NCBI GenBank assembly: GCA_026708035.1
Contig: JAPOVQ010000025.1
Coordinates: 1 to 64,000, forward strand
DNA length: 64,000 nucleotides
DNA from: Chloroflexota bacterium
GTDB taxonomy: Bacteria > Chloroflexota > UBA11872
Direction: 5' to 3'
Below the pieces are notes generated by a model. It worked only from the letters and a program-made list of their open reading frames with translations, did not search any database and was not told where the DNA came from. Position numbers and translations under genes: made by a program. Below, piece after piece: positions 8,315-16,349 of this stretch (its first letter is position 1; each line of letters starts with the position of its first letter).

Positions 8315-9430
8315 ATGCTCAGCACTGAGGGATGTCGGGCGCGCACGCGCCGCTTGCTCGAATGCGTCGACGCCGACGTGGAAGCGCTCGTTGTCACGCG
8401 GCCCGAGCACGTCTTCTATCTGGCCAATTACATGCCGTCGCCCAACGACATTCACCATCGCGCGCCGCAGTACCTGGTCATCCAACGCGCCGGACCCACG
8501 ACGCTCATTCTCGATGGGTTCGCCAAGCTCGACGGCGAGCCTGCCGTTGATGAGGTTATCCACGGTCATTGGGGCGTGGCGGAGCCCGACGTGACCCGCG
8601 CCCACTGCACGGCCAGCGCGGTCATCGACCTGATTGGCAAGCTCGGGAGCAAGATCATCGGCGTCGAGCGGGCCGCCGTGCCCGCCACGGTCGCCGAGGC
8701 GGCGCCCGAAGTGCGGGACATCGAGCCCCACCTGGGCCTCATGCGCCGGGTCAAGGATCCCGACGAGCTGAAGCTGATCCGCGCCGCCGTGCGAGTCGGC
8801 GAGGCCATGCACGCGGCCTCGTGGGAGTGCCTGGCGCCCGGCATGCGCGAGATCGACGCCTATGCCGCCATCGTGACCGCGGGGCTCGAAGTGGCCGAAG
8901 GCCCGTTCGTGATGATGTGCGAGTTCATCTCCGGTCCGCGGGTCGTGCCGCGCCGCGGCGACCCCGGCCCGCGTGTGATGGAATCCGGCGACAACGTCGT
9001 GATGGACCTGTTTCCCTACGTCAACGGCTACCGCTGCGACCTCACCAACACCATCACCCTCGGCGGGCGGCCCACGCCGGAGCAGCAGTACGCCTTCGAC
9101 GCGGTCCACGAGGCGCTGACGTCCTCCGAGGCCATGATTCGCCCGGGCGTGCGCGCGCAGGAAATCTACGCCGTCCAGGACGCCGTGCTGCGGGGCGCCA
9201 ACCCGGAGTGGGGGCTGCCGGGCCACGCCGGACACTCGCTCGGGCTGGAGCATCCCGAGGCGCCGGACTTCGTGCCCGGCGTCGAAGGCGAGATTCTGGA
9301 GGGCATGGTCATCGCCCTCGAGCCGGGCGCCTACGGCATGCCCTTCCACGGCGTGCGGCTGGAGCACAACTACCTCGTCACCGCCGACGGCCTGGAGCGC
9401 CTCTCCAACCACCGCCTGGGGCTGGTCTAG
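8315..9430 (+). CDS. M24 family metallopeptidase (Xaa-Pro dipeptidase/creatinase fold)
   Basis: Cytosolic pita-bread fold hydrolase: N-terminal creatinase-like domain (residues 1-145) and C-terminal M24 domain. The five metal ligands are visible in order: D231 and D242 (spacing 11, in MDLFPYVNGYRCD), a histidine in GHAGHSLGLEHPE (about 307), E336 in ALEPGAYG and E350 in RLEHNYLV, so a dinuclear metalloenzyme is expected. The ATG at 8315 has GAGGGA four bases upstream; a TTG at 8303 is less likely. Substrates range from Xaa-Pro dipeptides to ectoine-type or other cyclic amides, and neighbours do not settle it. A PhyH dioxygenase follows 104 bases later. Confidence 0.9.
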   Translation: MLSTEGCRARTRRLLECVDADVEALVVTRPEHVFYLANYMPSPNDIHHRAPQYLVIQRAGPTTLILDGFAKLDGEPAVDEVIHGHWGVAEPDVTRAHCTASAVIDLIGKLGSKIIGVERAAVPATVAEAAPEVRDIEPHLGLMRRVKDPDELKLIRAAVRVGEAMHAASWECLAPGMREIDAYAAIVTAGLEVAEGPFVMMCEFISGPRVVPRRGDPGPRVMESGDNVVMDLFPYVNGYRCDLTNTITLGGRPTPEQQYAFDAVHEALTSSEAMIRPGVRAQEIYAVQDAVLRGANPEWGLPGHAGHSLGLEHPEAPDFVPGVEGEILEGMVIALEPGAYGMPFHGVRLEHNYLVTADGLERLSNHRLGLV

Positions 9431-9534
9431 CCCGAGCCGCCCGTCCGCCGCCGACCCTGGGCAACAGTTTGACCGTGACCTGGCCCATGCGGGAAGGTCA
9501 ACCCACCACCAATGAACCTGTGACGGAGGCGGCG

Positions 9535-10386
9535 ATGGCCGTTGAGGCGGCGACGCGGCGGATTGACGATCGGGACTGGGCGGCGCTGACCCTTGGCGAG
9601 CGCATCCGGCAGATCGAGGTCGAGGGCTATCTGGTGCTGCCCGACCTGCTCACGTCCGAGCAGGTGGCCGACCTCAAGGCCGTCACGGCGACCTGGGAAA
9701 CCATCCCCACCGACTACAGCAAGAGCCAGCAGGTGCGCCCCGGCGTAGAGTTTGCCGGCGGTCTGATCAGCGATCTCATCGGGAATCCGCCCGCGCTGGA
9801 GTTCCTGCGCGCGCTCTGCGGGCCGGAAATCATCTTGATGTCGGTGGCCTATGCGCGTTCAGAGCCGGGCCATCCCGGCATCAGCCTGCACACCGACGGC
9901 CAGCCCTACGGATCCAAGATCTTCGGTCAGGGCGGCAGCACGCCGTTTATGGTTCGAGTGCTGTACTACCTCGACGATTTGACGCCCGAGGTCTCGCCAT
10001 TTCGCGTCGTGCCGCGGTCCCATTTGTCCTTCCACGCCGACGCGAATCCCTATCTCCGCTTCGAAGGCCATCCCGAAGAGGTCATGGTGCCCGCCAAGGC
10101 GGGATCAGCCGTGCTGATCAATCACCGCGTCTTTCACGGCAACTTCCCCAACACCGGCGATCGGCCGCGGGAGATGATCGCCATCGCCTATCGGCCGGCG
10201 TGGGCGGGACCGCAGGGCGAGGTGCCGGCCTGGGACGCCGACGCCGTGGCGGCGCTGCCCGACCACGTGCGCCCGCTATTCGCCGATCGCAACACCCGCC
10301 ACTGGCTTCCGGAGGGCGGCAACAAACCCGAGGGCATGCAGTCCGAGGCGCCCGGAATGAACCCCAGCCGCTGGGATCTGGCCTAG
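9535..10386 (+). CDS. Phytanoyl-CoA dioxygenase family protein (PhyH), copy 1
   Basis: Fe(II)/2-oxoglutarate-dependent oxygenase of 283 residues. The iron triad is visible as H119 and D121 (SLHTDG) and H201 (VFHGNFPNTGDRPR), with R210 or R212 as 2-oxoglutarate anchor. The ATG at 9535 is preceded by GGAGG with five-base spacing; an in-frame ATG at 9487 exists but lacks a ribosome site. PhyH proteins hydroxylate lipids, ectoine, phosphonates and many small molecules, so the substrate is open. It is one of three PhyH genes in this window (others at 43693 and 44718), each from a visibly different subfamily. Confidence 0.88.
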   Translation: MAVEAATRRIDDRDWAALTLGERIRQIEVEGYLVLPDLLTSEQVADLKAVTATWETIPTDYSKSQQVRPGVEFAGGLISDLIGNPPALEFLRALCGPEIILMSVAYARSEPGHPGISLHTDGQPYGSKIFGQGGSTPFMVRVLYYLDDLTPEVSPFRVVPRSHLSFHADANPYLRFEGHPEEVMVPAKAGSAVLINHRVFHGNFPNTGDRPREMIAIAYRPAWAGPQGEVPAWDADAVAALPDHVRPLFADRNTRHWLPEGGNKPEGMQSEAPGMNPSRWDLA

Positions 10387-10396
10387 CGGTTCCGAC

Positions 10397-11476
10397 CTAC
10401 TCGACCGCAGGGGGCTCGTTGCCCCACTCGTAGGACGGCACGCGCACGTTGCGCTCCTGCAGCGGCAGCGCCACGCGCGCGCCGCCCTGGAGGTGCGATT
10501 CGTGGAACGCGAATCCGAGCTCGGTTACCAGGCGCGCGCGGTCCAGCCCGCAGATCGAGGGCCGGCCGTCGCGAATCGCGGCCACGAGATCGCCAACGGC
10601 CACGCGGCCGGCATCGGCCAGACCGCCTCGGTCGGGCAGTTCAATAGTCTCGGCCGCCAGGCCCTCGCGGCCCAGGTAGCCGAAGCCTTCGCGCACGCGC
10701 CACACCAGCGCGTCGCTGGCGTCGTTGGTCACCAGCAGTCGACCTTCGCTCCCCAGGACCTCGTAGGCGTGACTCGGCGCGCCCTCGCGCATCACGTGCG
10801 CAAACTTGTTCTCGCCCCAGCCGAACATTCCGCGGCCCGGCGGATCCAGCCGGTCCCGCGCGTCCGCCGGCAGGCTGGAGACGTCGTTGACATAGCCGGC
10901 GGCCCAGGTTGGCTCGGGATGCCCGGCCAGCGTGAGCATCACGTCCAGCCAGTGGCAGCCGTGGTTGAGCAGCTGCGCCAGTCCAAACCCGAACACCGCC
11001 TGAACCTCGCCGATCAGTCCGTCCGCCAGCAGCTCGGCCAGGCGCACGTACGGCGGCCACCAGGCGCGGTCGAGGCCATAGACCACGCCCACGCCGTTGG
11101 CCTCGCACGCGTTGACGATGCGATCGACCTCGTCCATCGTCGTGCACAGCGGCTTCTCGAAAAAGATGCCCCGCACCCCAGCCGCCGCGGCCTGCTCGCA
11201 TTGATCGGCGTGCATGGTTTGCCGCGTGGCGATGCAGACGATGTCGGGATCCACCGCTTCCAGCATCCGCGGGTAGTCTCCGAAATCGGAGATGTGATCG
11301 CCCCACACCGCCTTGAACTCCTGCCGCGTCTCGTCCCCGTAGTCGAAGACGCCGACGATTTCGGTGTCGGGCACCGCGTCGAACGCCGTGGCCCAGTTGT
11401 GGCTCTGCCCCACGCGATCGAGCATGCGGTGGCAGCCGGCAATCGCCACCCGCAGCGGACGATTCGAAGCACTCAT
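10397..11476 (-). CDS. Gfo/Idh/MocA family NAD(P)-dependent oxidoreductase
   Basis: Two-domain dehydrogenase of 359 residues that oxidises or reduces a sugar, inositol or related polyol. N-terminal Rossmann part starts VAIAGCHRM, an unusual variant of the glycine-rich loop in which later glycines are replaced; the catalytic EKP motif is intact at 107-109 (FFEKPLC). C-terminal beta-sheet domain includes NHGCHWLDVML, matching the family histidine of the H-x-x-D type. The gene lies 10 bases after a GNAT-like gene on the same strand and the two are probably co-transcribed. It converges on the PhyH gene with a 10-base gap. Substrate unknown. Confidence 0.88.
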   Translation of the reverse strand: MSASNRPLRVAIAGCHRMLDRVGQSHNWATAFDAVPDTEIVGVFDYGDETRQEFKAVWGDHISDFGDYPRMLEAVDPDIVCIATRQTMHADQCEQAAAAGVRGIFFEKPLCTTMDEVDRIVNACEANGVGVVYGLDRAWWPPYVRLAELLADGLIGEVQAVFGFGLAQLLNHGCHWLDVMLTLAGHPEPTWAAGYVNDVSSLPADARDRLDPPGRGMFGWGENKFAHVMREGAPSHAYEVLGSEGRLLVTNDASDALVWRVREGFGYLGREGLAAETIELPDRGGLADAGRVAVGDLVAAIRDGRPSICGLDRARLVTELGFAFHESHLQGGARVALPLQERNVRVPSYEWGNEPPAVE

Positions 11477-11486
11477 CCGCGACCGC

Positions 11487-12308
11487 CTAGTCTTCCCTGG
11501 GCTTGATGTCGTGGTTCATGGCCCATTCGGGGTAGTAGTTGCGCATTTCGGCGCCGGGAGCCGGGGCGCCCAGCGGCTGCGGCGGCATGCGGAACGGTCC
11601 GGGCACCGCGATCATTTCGCTCCAGATGTGAACCAGCCCCAGCGCGCGTGAGAGCCGCGACGAGGGCACGTTCCAGGTCGAGGTCGTCCACCACACCAGC
11701 TTGCCCTGCTCCAGAATCCAGCGCCCCGCCGCCGCCGCCACCGCCCGCCCCATGCCGCGCAGCTGCTGGTCGGGCGCCGAGTCGATGCCGATCTCGAGCA
11801 ACTCGTCGCTTTCAACGCGAATCGACGCCAAGGAAACCAACTGGCCGTTGTCGAAAATGCCGAATCCGCCGATCGACTCGTCCAACAAGCAGTGCCAGAA
11901 AATCTTGGGATCGGCCGTTGATCGAATCTCGTCGCCGCTGAGATAGACGGGACGCGGGTCGTCGGCCTCGCAAAAGCTCTGCTCGTCGGCCGCCATGCAG
12001 AAGTAGGGCCCCCAGCCGGTGAGTCCGTGGGGAAGCGTGGCCCGGCTGATCTCGTAGGCGCCGTAAATCGAGAAGAGCAGGTCATAGCTCAGTCCGCTGA
12101 GGGCTGCCTCCAGCGCCGGCGCCCAGTCCGGTCGCACCGTCACCACGCCGCGCCCGCCGAGTCCCACGGCAAGAACCGGCGGCCCAAGCTCTAGTCGCGC
12201 GTCCAGGGCTACGACCGGCACTTCGGGCGTCGACAGCGTCTCCAGCGATGCCCCGAGCCGACCTTCCTGCCAGGGCATCAGCCGCTGCCGCAATCGCTCA
12301 ACCGCCAT
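11487..12308 (-). CDS. GNAT-like acetyltransferase-fold protein
   Basis: 273-residue soluble protein. The last third resembles a GCN5-related N-acetyltransferase core: a strand run GQLVSLASIRVE, then an acyl-CoA loop-like QQLRGMGRAVAAAAGRWILE and a final segment WNVPSSRLSRALGLV. The N-terminal 130 residues are not recognisable to me. The ATG at 12308 is preferred over one at 12377 because the extra 23 residues are low complexity. It is followed after 10 bases by the Gfo/Idh/MocA gene, suggesting one transcript. The acceptor substrate cannot be guessed. Confidence 0.55.
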   Translation of the reverse strand: MAVERLRQRLMPWQEGRLGASLETLSTPEVPVVALDARLELGPPVLAVGLGGRGVVTVRPDWAPALEAALSGLSYDLLFSIYGAYEISRATLPHGLTGWGPYFCMAADEQSFCEADDPRPVYLSGDEIRSTADPKIFWHCLLDESIGGFGIFDNGQLVSLASIRVESDELLEIGIDSAPDQQLRGMGRAVAAAAGRWILEQGKLVWWTTSTWNVPSSRLSRALGLVHIWSEMIAVPGPFRMPPQPLGAPAPGAEMRNYYPEWAMNHDIKPRED

Positions 12309-12466
12309 GCAGGTCGGCTCCCATCGCCGTGGCCGGGCCTTCGCCGCGGAGCGCGTCGCCCCGCCGGCTGCGTTCACTCGGGGATCGTAGCAGCCGGTTG
12401 CGGCCGCGACCGCTCCGCTGATCGCGGTGTAACCTTGCGGCAGTCGTCGGCGCCCAGGAGTCGCAG

Positions 12467-13285
12467 GTGAGAAACCTCAAGTTCTTGCTCACTGCCGCGG
12501 GCATCGTGCTGTTTTTTGTGTTTATCAGCGGATTGATGTTTTGGGCCGCCGCCACCTGCGGCGAGGTCATGCGGGCGGAAGCGGAGGCCACGCCGGTGGC
12601 TACGCCCGCCTTGCCGCCGGCGGGAGCGCAAGCCGCCGACGAGGGCTTCGGTCCGGTGCAACTGATCGGCGTGCTGTTGCTCGGCGGTGGCCTTTACTAC
12701 TTCTGGCGCCGCCAGCGATCGCTCTACGAGTCCATCAAGGCCCGCGAGGGACCGACGCTGAACACGCGCGTTCGCAGCTCGATCGCCCAGCTCAACGTTT
12801 CGCACGAAGGCGAACCGGTGATCGAGGAGCGCATCCGGGGCATCGAGGAGCTTGGGAAGATCGTGCAGGAGTCGCCGCAAGACTACTGGCCGGTGATGGA
12901 CGTGCTGAGCCGCTACGTGCGCCAGAACGCTTCACTCGATTTGGAACGCGCGGACGATCCCGAGATCGTGCGCCCGGACGTGCAGATGGCCATGACCACC
13001 ATCGGGGCTCGCCGCCACACGCGGCGCGGCAGTGATCGGTTGAACCTCTCCGAGACGGACCTCCGCGGCGTCCATCTGCCGGGCGCACACCTCGAGCGCG
13101 TGGACCTCTCAGGGGCCCGACTGGACGGCGCCGTGCTGATCAACGCCCATCTCGAGCAAACGGACCTCACCGGCGCGAATCTCACGCGCGCGGATCTGCG
13201 CGGCGCGCAGGGAGTTTCGAGCGCCCAGTTGGACGCAGCCGTCACCGCCAGCTCGACCCAGCTCCCGGAGGACGTGGCGCCCTAG
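12467..13285 (+). CDS. Membrane-anchored pentapeptide-repeat protein
   Basis: 272 residues starting with GTG. Residues about 5-28 form a hydrophobic membrane segment; a second lies near 62-82 (GPVQLIGVLLLGGGLYYFW) after a proline/alanine-rich linker. Residues about 85-165 are a soluble helical part, and about 190-250 hold pentapeptide repeats of the A(D/N)Lxx type (LSETDLRGVHLPGAHLERV and following), which fold as a right-handed quadrilateral beta helix. The first loop between helices would be about 35 residues. Function unknown; the repeats usually mediate protein contacts. It ends 4 bases inside the convergent dxs stop region, so the two 3' ends overlap. Confidence 0.8.
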   Translation: MRNLKFLLTAAGIVLFFVFISGLMFWAAATCGEVMRAEAEATPVATPALPPAGAQAADEGFGPVQLIGVLLLGGGLYYFWRRQRSLYESIKAREGPTLNTRVRSSIAQLNVSHEGEPVIEERIRGIEELGKIVQESPQDYWPVMDVLSRYVRQNASLDLERADDPEIVRPDVQMAMTTIGARRHTRRGSDRLNLSETDLRGVHLPGAHLERVDLSGARLDGAVLINAHLEQTDLTGANLTRADLRGAQGVSSAQLDAAVTASSTQLPEDVAP

Positions 13286-15168
13286 GACGCGGTGGTGCGC
13301 CCTTCGAGCGTCAACGGCCAGTCGGCCGCGGTCGACTCCTCGCTAGTGTGCTGATCTACCAGCCCACGCGCCGCGTCCACGATGCCGTCGACGCTCAGCC
13401 CGTGCGCCGCGCGCAAGCTGTCCGCGGGTCCGTGATCCAGGAAGCGATCCGGCAGGCCCAGGCGGCTCACCGTGATATCGCGCCGGCCATGGTCGGCCAG
13501 CAGCTCGAGCACGGAGCTGCCGAAGCCGCCCATGCGATTGTGGTCCTCGATCGTCACCACGCGTCCCGTCCGCTCAGCCACCTGCACGATCAGCTCCGTG
13601 TCAAGCGGCTTGACGAAGCGCGGGTTGACGACCGCGGCGTGAATGCCGTGGTCGGCCGCCAGGACTTCAGCAGCTTGCATCGCCGGATGCACGGCCCACC
13701 CAATTGGCAGCAGGGCGACGGTACCGCCTTCGCGGAGCACTTCGCCGCGACCAATGGGCATCTGACGCAGCGGCTCGTCGCAGGGCACCCCGCGGCCCGC
13801 GCCGCGCGAATAGCGAATCGCGAATGGCCGATCCGAGGCGATGGCGGTTGCCAGCAGGTGTCGCAGCTCGTTTTCGTCCTTGGGCGCCGCGACCACGAGG
13901 TTGGGAATGGCGCGCAGATAGGCCAGGTCGAGCACGCCGTGATGGGTGCGGCCGTCGTCACCCACGACTCCGGCGCGATCAACCCCCAGCACGATCGGCA
14001 GTTCCTGGATCGCGATGTCGTGCACGATCTGGTCGAACGCACGCTGGAGGAACGTCGAGTAGATGCACACCACCGGCCGCAGGCCCTGGGTGGCCAGGCC
14101 GGCGGCCAAGGCGAGGGCGTGGCTTTCGGCGATGCCCACGTCGTGCACGCGCCCCGGCAGCGCCTGCTGCAGATCCGCGAGCGCAGTGCCTTCCAGCATG
14201 GCCGCGCTCACCGCGACGATTCGCGGGTCATCCTGCGCCAACTCGGCCAGGGTTTGCGCCAGAATCTTGCTATAGCTCGGCGCCACGGTTGCCCCGACCG
14301 CCTGCGCCGTGCCCGGCTGGTGCAGCGTCACCGGATCGCTCTCGGCGGCGGGGAGTCCCCGCCCCTTTTGCGTAAACACATGCACGGCGACCGGTCGTCG
14401 GAGCGCCTTGGCCGCCTGCAGCGCTTCTTCCAGGGAGCGAAGGTCATGACCGTCAATGGGACCCTGGTAGGCGAAGCCGAACGCCCCGAAGAACTCCTGG
14501 GCCGATCCCGAAGGCGAGGTGGGCGCGGTCTCGCGCTGGGACGGGGTGAAGCGGCTGTCCGGTGCGGGCGGCGTCCAGTCGTAGTGCCGACCCTGGCCCA
14601 GGTTGCGGCCCAGCGCCCCAACATTGGGCGAGATCGACATCCCGTTGTCATTCAGAATAAGCACGAGCGGCAAGCCGAGATCGCCCGCATGGTTCAGCGC
14701 CTCGAATACGACGCCGGAGGTGAATGCCCCGTCCCCAATCACCGTGACGACCGAGGCGTCGTCGCCGTGGACGCGGCTGGCCAGGGCGACGCCCGCGCCG
14801 GCCGATACGCCCGTGCCGGCGTGCCCGGCGCCGATGACGTCGTGCGGGCTCTCCTCGCGCGCGGCGAATCCCGACAACCCGCCCGGTTGACGCAAACTCT
14901 TGAAGTCGTCGGCGCGTCCCGTCACGAGCTTGTGCGCGTAGGCTTGGTTGCTCGTGTCCCAGATAATCGGGTCTCGGGGGCTTTCGAAGACCCGGTGCAG
15001 GGCCAGCGTCAGCTCGACCACTCCGAGATTCGAGGCGAGATGACCGCCGTTGGCCTGAACCGTGTCGATGATCTCGGCGCGAATCTCGTCGGCCAACGCC
15101 GCCAGCTCGTCGGCGGCAAGCTGGCGCAAGTCGGCCGGCTCACGAACGCGATCGAGAATTCGGTTCAC
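13282..15168 (-). CDS. dxs: 1-deoxy-D-xylulose-5-phosphate synthase
   Basis: Thiamine diphosphate-dependent enzyme joining pyruvate and glyceraldehyde 3-phosphate, the first step of the MEP isoprenoid pathway. All family landmarks are present: the N-terminal helix pair, GHAGTGVSAG (a variant of GHSSTSISA), the ThDP motif GDGAFTSG ending at the NDN, and the transketolase pyrimidine domain with DRAGVVGDDGRTHHGVLDL and APKDENEL. Start: the GTG at 15168 has GAGGGGG four bases before it and gives 628 residues; a start at 15195 would add nine. No other isoprenoid gene is in the window. It is convergent with the pentapeptide-repeat gene. Confidence 0.95.
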   Translation of the reverse strand: MNRILDRVREPADLRQLAADELAALADEIRAEIIDTVQANGGHLASNLGVVELTLALHRVFESPRDPIIWDTSNQAYAHKLVTGRADDFKSLRQPGGLSGFAAREESPHDVIGAGHAGTGVSAGAGVALASRVHGDDASVVTVIGDGAFTSGVVFEALNHAGDLGLPLVLILNDNGMSISPNVGALGRNLGQGRHYDWTPPAPDSRFTPSQRETAPTSPSGSAQEFFGAFGFAYQGPIDGHDLRSLEEALQAAKALRRPVAVHVFTQKGRGLPAAESDPVTLHQPGTAQAVGATVAPSYSKILAQTLAELAQDDPRIVAVSAAMLEGTALADLQQALPGRVHDVGIAESHALALAAGLATQGLRPVVCIYSTFLQRAFDQIVHDIAIQELPIVLGVDRAGVVGDDGRTHHGVLDLAYLRAIPNLVVAAPKDENELRHLLATAIASDRPFAIRYSRGAGRGVPCDEPLRQMPIGRGEVLREGGTVALLPIGWAVHPAMQAAEVLAADHGIHAAVVNPRFVKPLDTELIVQVAERTGRVVTIEDHNRMGGFGSSVLELLADHGRRDITVSRLGLPDRFLDHGPADSLRAAHGLSVDGIVDAARGLVDQHTSEESTAADWPLTLEGRTTAS

Positions 15169-15245
15169 AATGCCCCCTCGGCCAAGACCGGCCAATTCCC
15201 GATGGTGCCTGCTTTATGACCAACGCGCAAAGCCAGCCTCGCGGA

Positions 15246-15290
15246 GGTCCGGTCCCCTCTCCCTTGACGGGAGAGGGATAGGGTGAGGGT
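15246..15290. repeat. Intergenic palindromic repeat, family A copy 1
   Basis: Consensus seen here: GGTCCGGTCCCCTCTCCC, short loop, GGGAGAGGG, A/C TAGGGTGAGGG. The CCCTCTCCC/GGGAGAGGG arms form a nine-base stem. Five copies occur in the window (15246, 19875, 22211, 32981, 39924), all between genes. This copy lies in the divergent gap between dxs and the 2-hydroxyacid dehydrogenase operon. Confidence 0.8.
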
Positions 15291-15335
15291 GACCGTGCGC
15301 AACACTCTCGCCGCCCAGGCGCCGCGGATTCCAAC

Positions 15336-16349
15336 GTGACTCGAAACGAAGCCAGCCGTCGCCCGCGCGTGCTCAGCCTGGTCGAGTTGGCCGGACCCGC
15401 GGTGGACCGCCTGCGGCGTGTTGCGGATCTCACGCTGCGCCCATGGACCGAGACCCAGGAGCTCGTCGATCCGCTCGACCTCGCGGCGGAGATCGAGGAG
15501 CACGGCTATGGCGCCCTGTTCATCGAGGCGGACTTCATATTCGAGGAAACGATTGTCAGGGCGCCGACGTTGCGGTTCGTGGGGATTTGCCGCGTCGACC
15601 ACCGCCACGTCGACCTTGACGCGGCCGCGGCTGCCGGTGTGGTCGTGGCCAACACTCCGGGCCGCAACTCGCAGGCAGTCGCCGAGCTCACGCTGACGCT
15701 CATGCTCAATCTGGTGCGCCCGGTGATCGAGGCCTCGGCGTTCGTCGCGGATGGCGCCTGGGCCGATCCCACCGGCGGATACTTCGGATTTCGCGGCACG
15801 GAGCTCGGCGAGCAGACCGTCGGCATCATCGGCCTGGGAGCCATTGGGCGGCGCACGGCGGCCCTGCTGCGACCATTCGGCTGCCGGATCCTGGCCAGCG
15901 ATCCGGCAGTCACCGCGGCGGAGATGCAGGCGCTCGGCTGCACCGCCGTGTCGCTTGACGAGCTGCTCGCCGCCTCAACCGTGGTCGTGGTGCACTGTCC
16001 GGCGCTCCCCCAGACACAGGGCCTCATCGATGCCGACGCCCTGAACAGGCTGCCGGCCGGAGCGCGACTGGTCGCCACGACCGGCGAGGGCGTGGTGGAT
16101 ACCGAGGCCCTGGCCGCCGCCCTCGAGGACGGCCGGCTCGCCGGCGCCGCGCTCGACGTGTTCGAGACGCATCCGCTGCCTCCCGACCACCCGCTGCTTT
16201 CCGCGCCGAACGTGATCCTCACGCCGCACATCGGCGGGGCGACGGACGTCACCATTGCGCGGCACTCCGACATGATCGTGGACGACTACCTACGCTTTCT
16301 GGCGGGTGAGCCCCTCCGCAATCCGGTTCCGCCGCACGTGCCTTCATGA
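15336..16349 (+). CDS. D-2-hydroxyacid dehydrogenase family protein with altered catalytic Arg
   Basis: 337-residue member of the D-isomer-specific 2-hydroxyacid dehydrogenase family (phosphoglycerate dehydrogenase-like), GTG start at 15336. NAD-binding motif GLGAIG at 167-171 region, NTPGRNS hinge motif, catalytic glutamate E277 (DVFE) and histidine H298 (TPHIGG) are present. The catalytic arginine normally found in the (N/V)xxRG segment is missing: the aligned stretch here reads VATTGEGVVD, with glycine at position 250. First gene of a four-gene overlapping operon with an FGGY kinase, class II aldolase and a small protein, so a sugar-acid substrate is plausible. The Arg loss means either altered chemistry or loss of dehydrogenase activity. 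Confidence 0.85.
   Translation: MTRNEASRRPRVLSLVELAGPAVDRLRRVADLTLRPWTETQELVDPLDLAAEIEEHGYGALFIEADFIFEETIVRAPTLRFVGICRVDHRHVDLDAAAAAGVVVANTPGRNSQAVAELTLTLMLNLVRPVIEASAFVADGAWADPTGGYFGFRGTELGEQTVGIIGLGAIGRRTAALLRPFGCRILASDPAVTAAEMQALGCTAVSLDELLAASTVVVVHCPALPQTQGLIDADALNRLPAGARLVATTGEGVVDTEALAAALEDGRLAGAALDVFETHPLPPDHPLLSAPNVILTPHIGGATDVTIARHSDMIVDDYLRFLAGEPLRNPVPPHVPS

Noticed and set aside
7742-9412. 556-codon minus-strand frame over the epimerase and M24 genes
   Set aside because: Spans two confident genes on the other strand and has no family resemblance.
8569-9534. N-terminal 322 codons of a frame fused to PhyH copy 1
   Set aside because: This part is an out-of-frame shadow of the M24 gene; the PhyH start at 9535 has its own GGAGG.
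13348-15219. Long plus-strand open frame (623 codons) over the dxs region
   Set aside because: It is antisense to a gene with all DXS motifs; the translation is Arg/Gly/His-rich without family features, as expected for shadow frames in GC-rich DNA.
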